Shown piece by piece: positions 26,968-35,687 of a stretch of 64,000 nucleotides of DNA. The notes beneath the pieces were generated by a model. It ran no database searches and was not told the origin of the DNA. It was given only the letters and a program-made list of their open reading frames with translations. This stretch comes from Chitinophagaceae bacterium (GTDB lineage: Bacteria > Bacteroidota > Bacteroidia > Chitinophagales > Chitinophagaceae): positions 26,728 through 90,727 of the forward strand of contig JAEUVS010000083.1 in NCBI GenBank assembly GCA_016786745.1. Direction: 5' to 3'. Both the position numbers and the translations under genes were made by a program. How positions within the stretch are numbered: position 1 is the first letter of the stretch; the number at the start of each line of letters is the position of its first letter.

Positions 26968-27789
26968 TCAACGCTTCAAAATCTTCACCAACTTCTTCGC
27001 CAAAATTTCATACCCCTTATCCGAAGGATGTAACCCATCATACGTAATATCCACCGCATCCGGCGGATACGGATACTGATCTTTGCCCGGATTAAACGCG
27101 ATATTTACAAATTCCGGGTATTTATAATCCCTGTACGACTCTTTCCCTGGCTCACGCAGCCGCTTAAATTTCACAAGGTTCTTATAATCCATTCCCTTCG
27201 TATGAAACAAATCCACCACCGGGAAATTTTCAAACTTCGCTATTGAATCTACCGCTTTCGCAAACTGTTCCAGGGTCTGTCCGTTTTTCTCTTTATAAGA
27301 ACCCCACGCATGATTATTCATGTTGCCCACCTGGACAAAATCCACACGTTTCATTGGAGTAATAAGAATAATCTTCGCCTGCGGATTTAACAACCGCAAT
27401 TTCTTAACGATAATTCTGAATGAACCATACACTGTGTTGTTGCCTTCATCGTTTTTATAATCCTCCAGCGTACCAATGGGCCTCCCCTGCCACCAGTCGT
27501 TTGTTCCTAAAAAAATCGAATAAATATCTGCCTTTACGATTCCCAGCTTTTCAATTTCCTCTGCGATTTCGCCCGACGTCCATCCGTTATGCCCCTGGTT
27601 GACATACTTAATATGCGGCAGCTTTTCGGTGACCATCGTCATATAGCCTTTCGTAATGCGGCTATCTGTTCCATTGGCATGTTCGTTCAAATATGTGATC
27701 GAATCGCCGATAGCTACCCATGTTAATTGTTTCTCCTGGAACGATGTGCTTAAGATTAAAACAAAAAGAAGAAGTAAAATGTTTTTCAA
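26968..27789 (-). CDS. SGNH/GDSL hydrolase
   Basis: A 273-residue secreted esterase with a signal peptide (1-17). Block I is AIGDSITY (Ser30), block III is GTNDWW (oxyanion Asn) and block V is DGLHPSDKG (catalytic Asp/His) near the C-terminus. SGNH enzymes of this type often deacetylate sugars. No in-frame ATG exists upstream because a TAG lies two codons before, so a TTG at 27789 is the likely start. The gene is divergent from the enolase-superfamily gene with only 35 nt between their starts, so promoters must overlap. Confidence 0.85.
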   Translation of the reverse strand: MKNILLLLFVLILSTSFQEKQLTWVAIGDSITYLNEHANGTDSRITKGYMTMVTEKLPHIKYVNQGHNGWTSGEIAEEIEKLGIVKADIYSIFLGTNDWWQGRPIGTLEDYKNDEGNNTVYGSFRIIVKKLRLLNPQAKIILITPMKRVDFVQVGNMNNHAWGSYKEKNGQTLEQFAKAVDSIAKFENFPVVDLFHTKGMDYKNLVKFKRLREPGKESYRDYKYPEFVNIAFNPGKDQYPYPPDAVDITYDGLHPSDKGYEILAKKLVKILKR

Positions 27790-27824
27790 AATGACCTACT
27801 TTAATAGCCGAAAATTAACTTGTT

Positions 27825-29171
27825 ATGATGAGAAATAAAAATAAACGCAGAGAAGTTCTGAAAATGCTCTCGCTCGGCTCCGCTGCCGGGTTGTTCAGCG
27901 CAACGCCATTCACAGCAAAAGCAAAGCAACCCGAAATACCCGATTACAAAAAAGGCTTGCCGCCGGTGAAGATCAAAAATGTGAAAGCCATCGCTACGGC
28001 GCCGGATGGAATCAATCTCGTTGTAGTGAAAATTGAAACGACCGAACCGGGGTTATATGGACTGGGCTGCGCAACGTTCACCCAGCGCGCTGTTGCGGTT
28101 GTGTCGGCTATCAACGGATATATGAATGAGTTTTGTGTTGGGAAAGATGTTGATAATATCGAAGACATGTGGAACTCGTTTTATGTAAGTTCCTATTGGA
28201 GAAACGGACCCGTGCTTAACAACGCTATCAGCGGTCTCGACCAGGCTTTATGGGATATAAAAGGGAAAAGAGCGAACATGCCGGTGTACCAGTTGCTCGG
28301 TGGAAAAAGCAGGTTTGCGGTGGATTGTTATGCGCACGCTGATGGTCCTAATCCGGGTGCTGTTACAGAAAAAGTACAGGAGTTGATGTCGAAAGGCTTT
28401 CGCCATATACGCATTCAAATGGGTGGATATGGTGCAGTAGGCAGCGCTCAAAAGGCGCCTGATTTTAAAACAGCCGGTTTTGGCTACGGGAACGATAACT
28501 ACATGAACGAAAACGCTTACTTAAAATCCGTTCCCAAACTTTTTGAAGCGGTAAGAAAAGCCTGTGGCGATGAAGTCGAATTGCTTCACGATATACATGA
28601 ACGCGTTCAGCCGATGAATGCGATCAACATGATTAAACAACTGGAGGATTATCATCCATTTTTTATTGAAGATCCGTTTAGCCCTGAAAATATGGAATGG
28701 TTCAAGCAACTTCGCGCGAGCACCACCGTTCCAATAGCCATGGGCGAATTGTTTAACAACATCAATGAATTTAAGATGCCTATGGTTTGGCAGTGGTTCG
28801 ATTTTATCCGTGTGCATGTGTCGCAGATTGGTGGTATCACCCCGGCGATGAAAATTGCGCGGTTGGGTGAATGGTTTAATGTGAGGACGGCGTTTCATGG
28901 TCCAGGGGATGTTTCGCCCGTTGGTCATTCCGCACACGCGCATCTTGACCTGCCGATCTGGAACTTTGGCATACAGGAGTCGGTTAATTTTTCTGAAAAA
29001 CTGCAAACGATTTTTTCCGGTTGTCCCACTATGAAAGATGGATATATGTACGTGAATGAGGTGCCGGGTTTAGGTGTTGATGTGAATGAAAAGGAAGCCG
29101 CGAAGTACCCGATCGGTACGAAATCGAACTGGCAGGTTCGCAGGAATGACGGTACAATCATCAGGCCCTGA
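27825..29171 (+). CDS. Mannonate-dehydratase-like enolase superfamily protein (RspA/ManD group)
   Basis: A 448-residue enzyme with an N-terminal export-like segment (KRREVLKMLSLGSAAG, possible Tat signal). The mandelate racemase-type barrel shows metal ligands Asp256 (LLHDIHERV), Glu282 (FIEDPFSPE) and Glu308 (GELFNN), and histidines His258 and His358 (AFHGPGD), the layout of the D-mannonate/D-gluconate dehydratase (RspA-like) group. Enzymes of the group remove water from hexonic acids. An exported copy is unusual, and the substrate is inferred. Divergent from the SGNH gene. Confidence 0.85.
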   Translation: MMRNKNKRREVLKMLSLGSAAGLFSATPFTAKAKQPEIPDYKKGLPPVKIKNVKAIATAPDGINLVVVKIETTEPGLYGLGCATFTQRAVAVVSAINGYMNEFCVGKDVDNIEDMWNSFYVSSYWRNGPVLNNAISGLDQALWDIKGKRANMPVYQLLGGKSRFAVDCYAHADGPNPGAVTEKVQELMSKGFRHIRIQMGGYGAVGSAQKAPDFKTAGFGYGNDNYMNENAYLKSVPKLFEAVRKACGDEVELLHDIHERVQPMNAINMIKQLEDYHPFFIEDPFSPENMEWFKQLRASTTVPIAMGELFNNINEFKMPMVWQWFDFIRVHVSQIGGITPAMKIARLGEWFNVRTAFHGPGDVSPVGHSAHAHLDLPIWNFGIQESVNFSEKLQTIFSGCPTMKDGYMYVNEVPGLGVDVNEKEAAKYPIGTKSNWQVRRNDGTIIRP

Positions 29172-29278
29172 CGGGTCAGCGGAGGCATAGCTGTTAACAA
29201 TAAATTCATATTTTGATAAATTACTGATCACGCTATTGCGGCCACGTCTCGATATCTTTCGGGATATAATCTCAACTC

Positions 29279-30019
29279 ATGAAAAACAGGGATCAGTGGA
29301 CGCCGAGTAAATATGTATTTACAAAAAGAAAACTGAAAGCATCGAGAAACCCGAAAGAGGTAATGATTTCTTCGCGGTTAAGTGCGGATATGATCGCTGC
29401 ATGCTATCAAAAACATATTCCGCTGCACGTCACCGGCCGGCTGCTCGATCTTGGCTGCGGAAAAGTGCCGCTTTTTGAAACTTATAAAAACTACATAACG
29501 GAAAATATATGCGTGGATTGGGGGAACTCACTTCACAAAAACCCGTACCTCGACTTCGAGGCAGATCTTAACAATGAAATAAATCTTCCCGGTGAATCTT
29601 TTGATACTGTAATTCTTTCGGACGTACTTGAACATATCCGTTACCCGGAAAAGTTAATGAAAGAAATTAACCGCCTGCTGAAGCCACATGGAAAACTGTT
29701 GATGAGCGTTCCGTTTTTCTATTGGCTGCACGAACAACCATACGACTACTTCCGTTATACGCGGCATGCGTTAGAGACGATAACGAAAGATGCCGGCCTA
29801 ACGATTGTTTCTCTTGAGGAATATGGCGGGGCGCCCGAAGTGTTCACCGATATTTTTGCTAAAACCATTGTATCGCTGCGTTCCATCGGAAAACCGATCG
29901 CTTCCGCGGCACAGGGTTTTACTTCTGCTTTTGTAAGCACCCGTATCGGCCGGAGATATTCAGCCAAAACCCGCTCAAAATTTCCTCTCGGCTACTTCCT
30001 CATCGCGCAGAGGGTGTAG
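29279..30019 (+). CDS. Class I SAM-dependent methyltransferase
   Basis: A 246-residue cytoplasmic protein. Motif I is LLDLGCGKVPLFE (DLGCGK at 57-62), followed by the acidic residue after strand 2 (VDWGNS) and the post-I motif DTVILSDVLEHIRYPEKLMKE. This is the Methyltransf_11 class, often acting on small molecules, sugars or lipids. The substrate is unknown. It lies 107 nt after the enolase-superfamily gene and 111 nt before the first FtsX permease; a link with either is not evident. Confidence 0.87.
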   Translation: MKNRDQWTPSKYVFTKRKLKASRNPKEVMISSRLSADMIAACYQKHIPLHVTGRLLDLGCGKVPLFETYKNYITENICVDWGNSLHKNPYLDFEADLNNEINLPGESFDTVILSDVLEHIRYPEKLMKEINRLLKPHGKLLMSVPFFYWLHEQPYDYFRYTRHALETITKDAGLTIVSLEEYGGAPEVFTDIFAKTIVSLRSIGKPIASAAQGFTSAFVSTRIGRRYSAKTRSKFPLGYFLIAQRV

Positions 30020-30130
30020 AAAATGAACGCCTGTATCAAAAGCGTACAAAAGAAACTTCGAGGTACTGTATTAACTTTATGAAGATCACGGCGCTATAAA
30101 ACAGGCACATTTTCAGATACACAGATACCC

Positions 30131-32515
30131 ATGCTCGCAGCCATCAAACAATTCTCGCGGTCACTGCTAAGGGACCGCCAGTTCTCTTTTCTTAACATCG
30201 CCGGCCTCTCAACGGGCCTCGCCTGTGCACTCCTGATTTTTTTCTGGGTAAAACATGAACGCAGCATCGACACCTTCAACGAAAACCACGATAGACTCTT
30301 CCAGGTAATGCGCACAATAGTGGAAGGAGATGGCGCACTGGATGCTTCAGAACACACCTCCGGCATCATGGCCTCATCCATGAAAAAAGAACTGCCCGAA
30401 ATCGAATACGCAGTATCGGTTGCATCAGAAGAATACAAAGGATTAATAGGCACAGACAACAGGATGTTCAAAGCCGTACCGCGCTATGCAGGCAAGGATT
30501 TTTTCAAAATATTCTCCTACCCTTTAATAGAAGGCGACAAATCATCCGCCCTCGACGACCCGAAAGGTGTTCTACTCTCCGAACCACTCGCTATTTCACT
30601 TTTCAACACCACCACCGGCCTCACAGGCAAAACAGTAAAATGGAACACGGGCGACGAAATCAGCGGCGTATACAAAGTTACCGGCGTGTTTAAAATCCCC
30701 TCAAACTCATCAACAAATTTCGACGCCATTTTCTCTTTCGAGAACTTTTTCAACACGTTCAACAACAAATACGGCCTCGATCATTGGAACAGCAATAATC
30801 CATCAACATACATCACACTAAAACACGGCACAAACGTAGCCGCGTTCAATAAAAAAATCGCAAACTACACGCGCAGCAAATTACTTGAAGCGTACGGACC
30901 AGATATATTAAAATGGGAAGGCAGTGTGTTTTTGCAGAAATTCTCCGAAAGATACCTGTACAACCAGTATGAGAACGGAAAAATCGCCGGCGGAAGAATA
31001 TCATACGTGCGCCTCTTTACTGTAATCGCCATCATCATTCTAATCATTGCCTGCATCAATTTCATGAACCTCGCAACCGCAAAGGCAACAATCAGCATCC
31101 GCGAATCGGGCATTAGAAAATTAGTCGGAGCCACAAGAGGCTCGCTCATCTTAAGGCACATCGGCGAGTCAACATTCATGGCATTCCTGGCATTAACCAT
31201 CGCGTGCGTTATTGTCTACGCACTCATGCCACAATTCAGGATCATCACGGGAAAAGATCTTCATCCTGAATTCGACTTTCAAACCATCATATCGCTTACC
31301 GGCATCGCGCTCGCTACCGGAATACTTTCGGGAAGCTATCCAGCAATCTACCTTACCTCGTTCCGCCCATCAACAGTCTTAAAAAACTTCGTGCAGGTAT
31401 CCGGCGGCCAATCGGCCATACGAAAAGGCCTCGTTGTATTTCAATTCACGTTATCGATTGTATTCATCATCGCGGTAATAGTAGTTTACCGCCAGATGAA
31501 ACTCGTGCAGGAAAAAAACCTTGGATTCGACAAAGACAACGTCATCGCATTTACAACCGAGGGTAGAGTGAGAGACGAAATGCCGTCATTCTTAACTGAA
31601 TTAAGAAAAATTCCAGGCGTGATAAAAGCATCAGGCATGGATGGCGACTTCACAGGCTACCACAGCGGTGGTGGAGGGGTTGACTGGGAAGGGAAAACGA
31701 CAGCCATTGAATTCGATGGTGATTATGTAAACACTGATTGGCTCGAAACATTTGAAATACCTCTTGCAGCCGGCCGCGTCTTCAAAGAAGGTGTCGACAG
31801 CAACAACGCAGTGCTCTTTAACGAAACCGCCATCCGCATGATGGGATTAAAAGATCCTGTCGGCAAAAAGGTTGTAATGTGGGGCAAACCATGCACCATC
31901 ATCGGCGTGATGAAAGATTTTCATTACGAATCACTCTATCATAAACCGGGTCCATACTTCGTGAGATATCAACCGGTCAACACGAATGTTGTCGCACGAA
32001 TCCAGGCCGGTGCAGTCACGGCGACATTGCAAAGAATCAAAACCGCTTATGAAACATTCAATAACGGTGTAGCATTCGACTACAAATTTATCGACGACGA
32101 CTTCAATAAACTTTATGCATCAGAGCAACGTGTGGCATCGTTATCGGGATACTTCGCATCACTGGCTGTATTGATTTCCTGCCTGGGTTTATTCGGACTC
32201 TCTGCATTTACAGCGCAAAAACGACAGAAAGAAATTGGCATCCGGAAAGTACTTGGCGCAACTGTACAAAACATAGCACTATTGCTTTCAGGGAATTTCT
32301 TAAAGTTAGTGACCCTTGCGTTGCTGATAGCGTTTCCCGCTGCATGGTGGATGATGAACCAATGGCTTACCGATTTTCAATATCGCATACAATTCGGCGC
32401 AGACATATTCATCTATGCAGGTACTGCTACGCTTTTAATTACCCTGTTTACAATAAGTTTCCAGGCGATTAAAGCATCGCTTGCGAATCCTGTAAAGAGT
32501 TTGAGAAATGAATAG
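30131..32515 (+). CDS. FtsX-like/MacB-type permease 1
   Basis: A 794-residue inner-membrane protein. N-terminal membrane helix about 18-40 (FLNIAGLSTGLACALLIFFW), a MacB-type periplasmic domain (about 45-290), membrane helices around 290-400 including the signature FMNLATAKATISIRESGIRKLVGATR, a second periplasmic region, and a C-terminal bundle with FTAQKRQKEIGIRKVLGA. This duplicated FtsX layout without ATP-binding domain is common in Bacteroidetes. No ATPase or periplasmic adaptor gene lies in the window. A paralogue lies at 33.3 kb. Confidence 0.9.
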   Translation: MLAAIKQFSRSLLRDRQFSFLNIAGLSTGLACALLIFFWVKHERSIDTFNENHDRLFQVMRTIVEGDGALDASEHTSGIMASSMKKELPEIEYAVSVASEEYKGLIGTDNRMFKAVPRYAGKDFFKIFSYPLIEGDKSSALDDPKGVLLSEPLAISLFNTTTGLTGKTVKWNTGDEISGVYKVTGVFKIPSNSSTNFDAIFSFENFFNTFNNKYGLDHWNSNNPSTYITLKHGTNVAAFNKKIANYTRSKLLEAYGPDILKWEGSVFLQKFSERYLYNQYENGKIAGGRISYVRLFTVIAIIILIIACINFMNLATAKATISIRESGIRKLVGATRGSLILRHIGESTFMAFLALTIACVIVYALMPQFRIITGKDLHPEFDFQTIISLTGIALATGILSGSYPAIYLTSFRPSTVLKNFVQVSGGQSAIRKGLVVFQFTLSIVFIIAVIVVYRQMKLVQEKNLGFDKDNVIAFTTEGRVRDEMPSFLTELRKIPGVIKASGMDGDFTGYHSGGGGVDWEGKTTAIEFDGDYVNTDWLETFEIPLAAGRVFKEGVDSNNAVLFNETAIRMMGLKDPVGKKVVMWGKPCTIIGVMKDFHYESLYHKPGPYFVRYQPVNTNVVARIQAGAVTATLQRIKTAYETFNNGVAFDYKFIDDDFNKLYASEQRVASLSGYFASLAVLISCLGLFGLSAFTAQKRQKEIGIRKVLGATVQNIALLLSGNFLKLVTLALLIAFPAAWWMMNQWLTDFQYRIQFGADIFIYAGTATLLITLFTISFQAIKASLANPVKSLRNE

Positions 32516-32548
32516 TTAAAGACCCTGGTTAACAGCCAGAAAGGCAAC

Positions 32549-33103
32549 TCACTTGTTAAACAAACCTTTTGCCGTATTCAAAAACCCACTCGCGCCGCCA
32601 CCTGTGAACATAGCCTGTAAATCTTTAAAATCTACATCTCCGTCCTTATCCGCATCGAGGTTGCCAGCGCCAAATTTGCTTAGCAGGTTCTGAATATCCA
32701 ATCCTCCTGTTTTACCTCCGCTGAGCTGATTAAAAATATCCTGGATGTTGAAGCTTTTGTCGCTCGGATCATTTGTCTTGCTTGCAAGCTGGCTCATTGC
32801 ATTCGGTATAACCTGCGAGGCTACATCATTGGCATCTTTGGAATCGAGGCCGATATTATTTTGCAGCTGACGCGAATAGTTGTGCGTTGCCTCATCAACT
32901 ATTCTCGAATCCGAACTACCACCTTTGAAATAGCCCAGCACATCATTCAGCCTGCCACCGGCCAGCGCATCTTTCAGGGTTTCCATTATTGAATTACCAC
33001 CTTCCTGTATTGCAGTTTCGTTTTTCTCGTTAGGGATCGACGGGTTATTGGTAACTGCACTTCCCGCATTTTTCCTGATGAGGTCCATGATTTGGTCGAG
33101 CAT
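32549..33103 (-). CDS. DUF937-like protein with EF-hand-type calcium loop
   Basis: A 184-residue soluble protein, Gln/Asn/Ser-rich, with no signal peptide. The C-terminus holds NLDADKDGDVDFKDLQAM, a DxDxDG calcium-binding loop of the EF-hand/dockerin type. The N-terminal helical part (MLDQIMDLIRK, later SRQLQNNIGLDSKDANDVASQV) resembles the DUF937 family. Function unknown. The ATG at 33103 is preferred over a TTG two codons upstream. The gene is placed against the direction of both flanking permeases and is divergent from the second one. Confidence 0.65.
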   Translation of the reverse strand: MLDQIMDLIRKNAGSAVTNNPSIPNEKNETAIQEGGNSIMETLKDALAGGRLNDVLGYFKGGSSDSRIVDEATHNYSRQLQNNIGLDSKDANDVASQVIPNAMSQLASKTNDPSDKSFNIQDIFNQLSGGKTGGLDIQNLLSKFGAGNLDADKDGDVDFKDLQAMFTGGGASGFLNTAKGLFNK

Positions 33104-33157
33104 ATACAACAGATTTTTAGCAGTGACTAAATTAGATTACGATACGAAGATGAGGTA

Positions 33158-33189
33158 TTTTCGGACAGTAAGTGTCCGAAAACGGACAC
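33158..33189. promoter_or_regulatory. Overlapping inverted half-sites, candidate activator site
   Basis: Three half-sites in alternating orientation: CGGACA (33162-33167), TGTCCG (33173-33178) and CGGACA (33183-33188), spaced by 5 and 4 nt. Pairing can be TTTTCGGACA with TGTCCGAAAA (10 bp) or GTGTCCG with CGGACAC (7 bp, AAAA loop); the two exclude each other. They lie 42 nt upstream of a sigma-54-like site ahead of the second permease, the position of an upstream activator site. Confidence 0.6.
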
Positions 33190-33230
33190 CAATCTGCGAA
33201 AATATCAATGACCCTCACCGCAGTATACAG

Positions 33231-33245
33231 TGGCACGCAAATTGG
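33231..33245 (+). promoter_or_regulatory. Sigma-54-like promoter for permease 2
   Basis: TGGCACGCAAATTGG matches the sigma-54 consensus TGGCACG-N4-TTGC except that the final C of TTGC is G. The GG of the -24 element and the G of the -12 element are at the right distance. The start codon follows at 33273. No rpoN-type activator gene is in this window. Confidence 0.5.
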
Positions 33246-33272
33246 CCTCTGCGTAACGTAATAGTCTGCAAT

Positions 33273-35681
33273 ATGTTAAAACACTTCATAAAGATTGCCT
33301 ATCGTAATCTTCTGCGCCGGAAAGCTTATTCAATAATTAATATTACAGGGTTAGCGGTTGGCATCTCGTGCTGCCTGCTTATCACGTATTATGTGCAGCA
33401 TGAATTGTCGTACGACAGGTACCATAAGAATGGCGACAGGATATACCGCGTAACGCAAACCTTCAGAACGCATCAGAAAGATGAAGTGCCGCCGCCTCCA
33501 ACGCCCGAAGATTACCAGGTATGGGGATGTGCACCGCTGGGGCCCGCACTCAAAGCGGATTTTCCAGCTATAGAAAAAGTTGTTCAGTTTACAAGTCCCC
33601 TTGACCTGTTGCTTCAAACCGGTAACACAAGAATTCAGCAGGATAATATTTTGTGCATGGACTCCACCGCTTTCGAAGTGTTCAGCTGGAAAATGCTGGC
33701 CGGCAATCCACACACCGCGCTCGTGGCACCTAACTGTATTGTATTAACCAAAAGTATTGCAGAAAAGTTTTTCGGAAACACGGATCCGGTGGGGAAAAGC
33801 CTGGTGGTAAATAACGGAGAATCGTTTCTCGTTACAGGAGTCATGGAAGATGTGCCTTCTAATTCGCATTTCGATTTCAGCGCGCTTGTGTCGATGACCA
33901 CTTTCAGAAAGTGGAGAGAAGAAATCTTCAACTGGTGGGGTTATGTTGATTTTTATACCTATTTCCTTTTAAAAGAGAACTCGGATATTTCGTCCATCAC
34001 TGCGAACATTCCTGGTTTTTTGAAGCGGCACAATGCCGACGCAGGTTACACGATCGCTTTTGAAAAATTGCACGATGCATACTTATATTCATCAGCGGGT
34101 CGTCAGCCAGGCCCAACCGGTAGCCCGACCAATATTTACATTTTTGCATTGATCGCGTTGTTTATACTTGTTATTGCATGCATCAATTTCATGAATCTTT
34201 CAACAGCTCGTTCCATGGAAAGGGCAAAGGAAGTTGGCGTGCGAAAAGTGCTTGGAGCGGTACAGGGCGGACTGGTAAGACAGTTCCTTTCAGAGTCGGT
34301 TATTCTTTCGCTCATCGCGGCGACTATCGCAGTGGTGCTCGCTCATTTTGCCTTGCCGTTGGTAGGTGAGTTGTCCGGAAAAGATTTTACCCAAAGCAAC
34401 CTTTTTTCGTGGCAGATGCTTTTATGGATCGCACTGTTCACAGTGATTACAGGGCTGTTTGCCGGCCTCTACCCTGCCTGGTTTCTTGCGCGGTTTAAGA
34501 CAATGCTGGTGCTTAAAGGAGTCTTTCAAACAAGCGGCAAAGGAATCGCGCTGCGCAAGGTGTTGGTGATATTCCAGTTCACCATCTCAATGGCGTTGAT
34601 CGCGGGCACGGGTATTATCTTTTCACAACTGCAACATTTGCGGAGCCATGAACTCGGTTTCAGAAAAGACCAGATGATGATCATTGATTTTGGCGGCGAT
34701 TGGGACGTACAGAAAAAAATTGAAGTAGTTAAACGCGCCCTGCTCGATCATCCCGCTGTGGTATCCGCTACAGCATCGAGGGCAGTTCCGGGAGAATTTC
34801 TTCCGAATGCCTATACCGAAATACAATCGGCAGATGGTCAGATGAAAAGCAATGCCCCACTCCTGTATGAAATTGATTTTGATTTTATATCCACCTTCGA
34901 AATTCCCATTATCGCAGGCAGAGGATATTCCAGGGATTTTCCGGCAGACAGTAATCAGTCGATGGTGATCAACGAAGCAGCGGCCCGCCAGTTTGGGTAT
35001 ACTAATCCGGCTGATGCTGTTGGTAAGAAATTCTCCCAGTGGGGTCGCCAGGGTACAATCATCGGTGTGCTTAAAGACTTCAATTTCCGTTCACTGCATC
35101 TGCCTGTTGAACCTCTCACGCTTCGTTATGGTTATCCCGGCGAAACAAACAGAATTTCTCTCGTTGTTAAATCAGAGAATCTTCCCCGCACCATAAGCGA
35201 TTTAAAAACGATTTGGGACAAAGTAGCTCCGCAGCGGCCTTTCCTTTACAGTTTCCTGGATGATTCATTTAACAGGCAGTATGAAGCTGATGCATACTTC
35301 GGAAGGGTGTTTAGTTTTTTTGCCGGCTTCGCGATTTTTATTGCATGCCTTGGATTGTTTGGCCTCGCTACGTTTACTGCTGAACAGCGTACTAAAGAGA
35401 TCGGAATCAGGAAAGTTCTTGGTTCTTCTGTTGCCGGGATTGTAACGCTTATTTCCAAAGATTTTCTAAGGCTTGTGATAATTGCGATTGTCGTAGCGGT
35501 TCCTGTTACGTGGTGGGCGATGAATAAATGGCTTGATGATTTCGCATATCGCGTGCATATTGGGCCGGGGATTTTTTTATTGTCCGCGTTGGTGGCGATT
35601 GTGGTTGCGTTGATAACGATTAGCTGGCAATCGGTGAAGGCGGCGCTGGCCAATCCGGTAAATTCTTTGAGGAACGAATAG
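33273..35681 (+). CDS. FtsX-like/MacB-type permease 2
   Basis: An 802-residue inner-membrane protein of the same layout as permease 1: first membrane helix about 20-41 (IINITGLAVGISCCLLITYYV), periplasmic MacB-like domain, the FtsX signature NFMNLSTARSMERAKEVGVRK (about residue 300), a second periplasmic region and a C-terminal helix bundle with FTAEQRTKEIGIRKVLGS. No ATP-binding partner is encoded here. The start at 33273 (MLKHFIKIAYRNLLRR) is chosen because the family begins so; an upstream frame extension covers the operator and is not coding. Expression probably depends on the sites at 33158-33245. Confidence 0.9.
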   Translation: MLKHFIKIAYRNLLRRKAYSIINITGLAVGISCCLLITYYVQHELSYDRYHKNGDRIYRVTQTFRTHQKDEVPPPPTPEDYQVWGCAPLGPALKADFPAIEKVVQFTSPLDLLLQTGNTRIQQDNILCMDSTAFEVFSWKMLAGNPHTALVAPNCIVLTKSIAEKFFGNTDPVGKSLVVNNGESFLVTGVMEDVPSNSHFDFSALVSMTTFRKWREEIFNWWGYVDFYTYFLLKENSDISSITANIPGFLKRHNADAGYTIAFEKLHDAYLYSSAGRQPGPTGSPTNIYIFALIALFILVIACINFMNLSTARSMERAKEVGVRKVLGAVQGGLVRQFLSESVILSLIAATIAVVLAHFALPLVGELSGKDFTQSNLFSWQMLLWIALFTVITGLFAGLYPAWFLARFKTMLVLKGVFQTSGKGIALRKVLVIFQFTISMALIAGTGIIFSQLQHLRSHELGFRKDQMMIIDFGGDWDVQKKIEVVKRALLDHPAVVSATASRAVPGEFLPNAYTEIQSADGQMKSNAPLLYEIDFDFISTFEIPIIAGRGYSRDFPADSNQSMVINEAAARQFGYTNPADAVGKKFSQWGRQGTIIGVLKDFNFRSLHLPVEPLTLRYGYPGETNRISLVVKSENLPRTISDLKTIWDKVAPQRPFLYSFLDDSFNRQYEADAYFGRVFSFFAGFAIFIACLGLFGLATFTAEQRTKEIGIRKVLGSSVAGIVTLISKDFLRLVIIAIVVAVPVTWWAMNKWLDDFAYRVHIGPGIFLLSALVAIVVALITISWQSVKAALANPVNSLRNE

Positions 35682-35687
35682 AAAACT

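Noticed and set aside
33048..33272. Long N-terminal extension of permease 2
   Set aside because: It crosses the half-site and sigma-54-like promoter and overlaps the opposing gene; the family begins MLKHFIKIAYRNLLRR.
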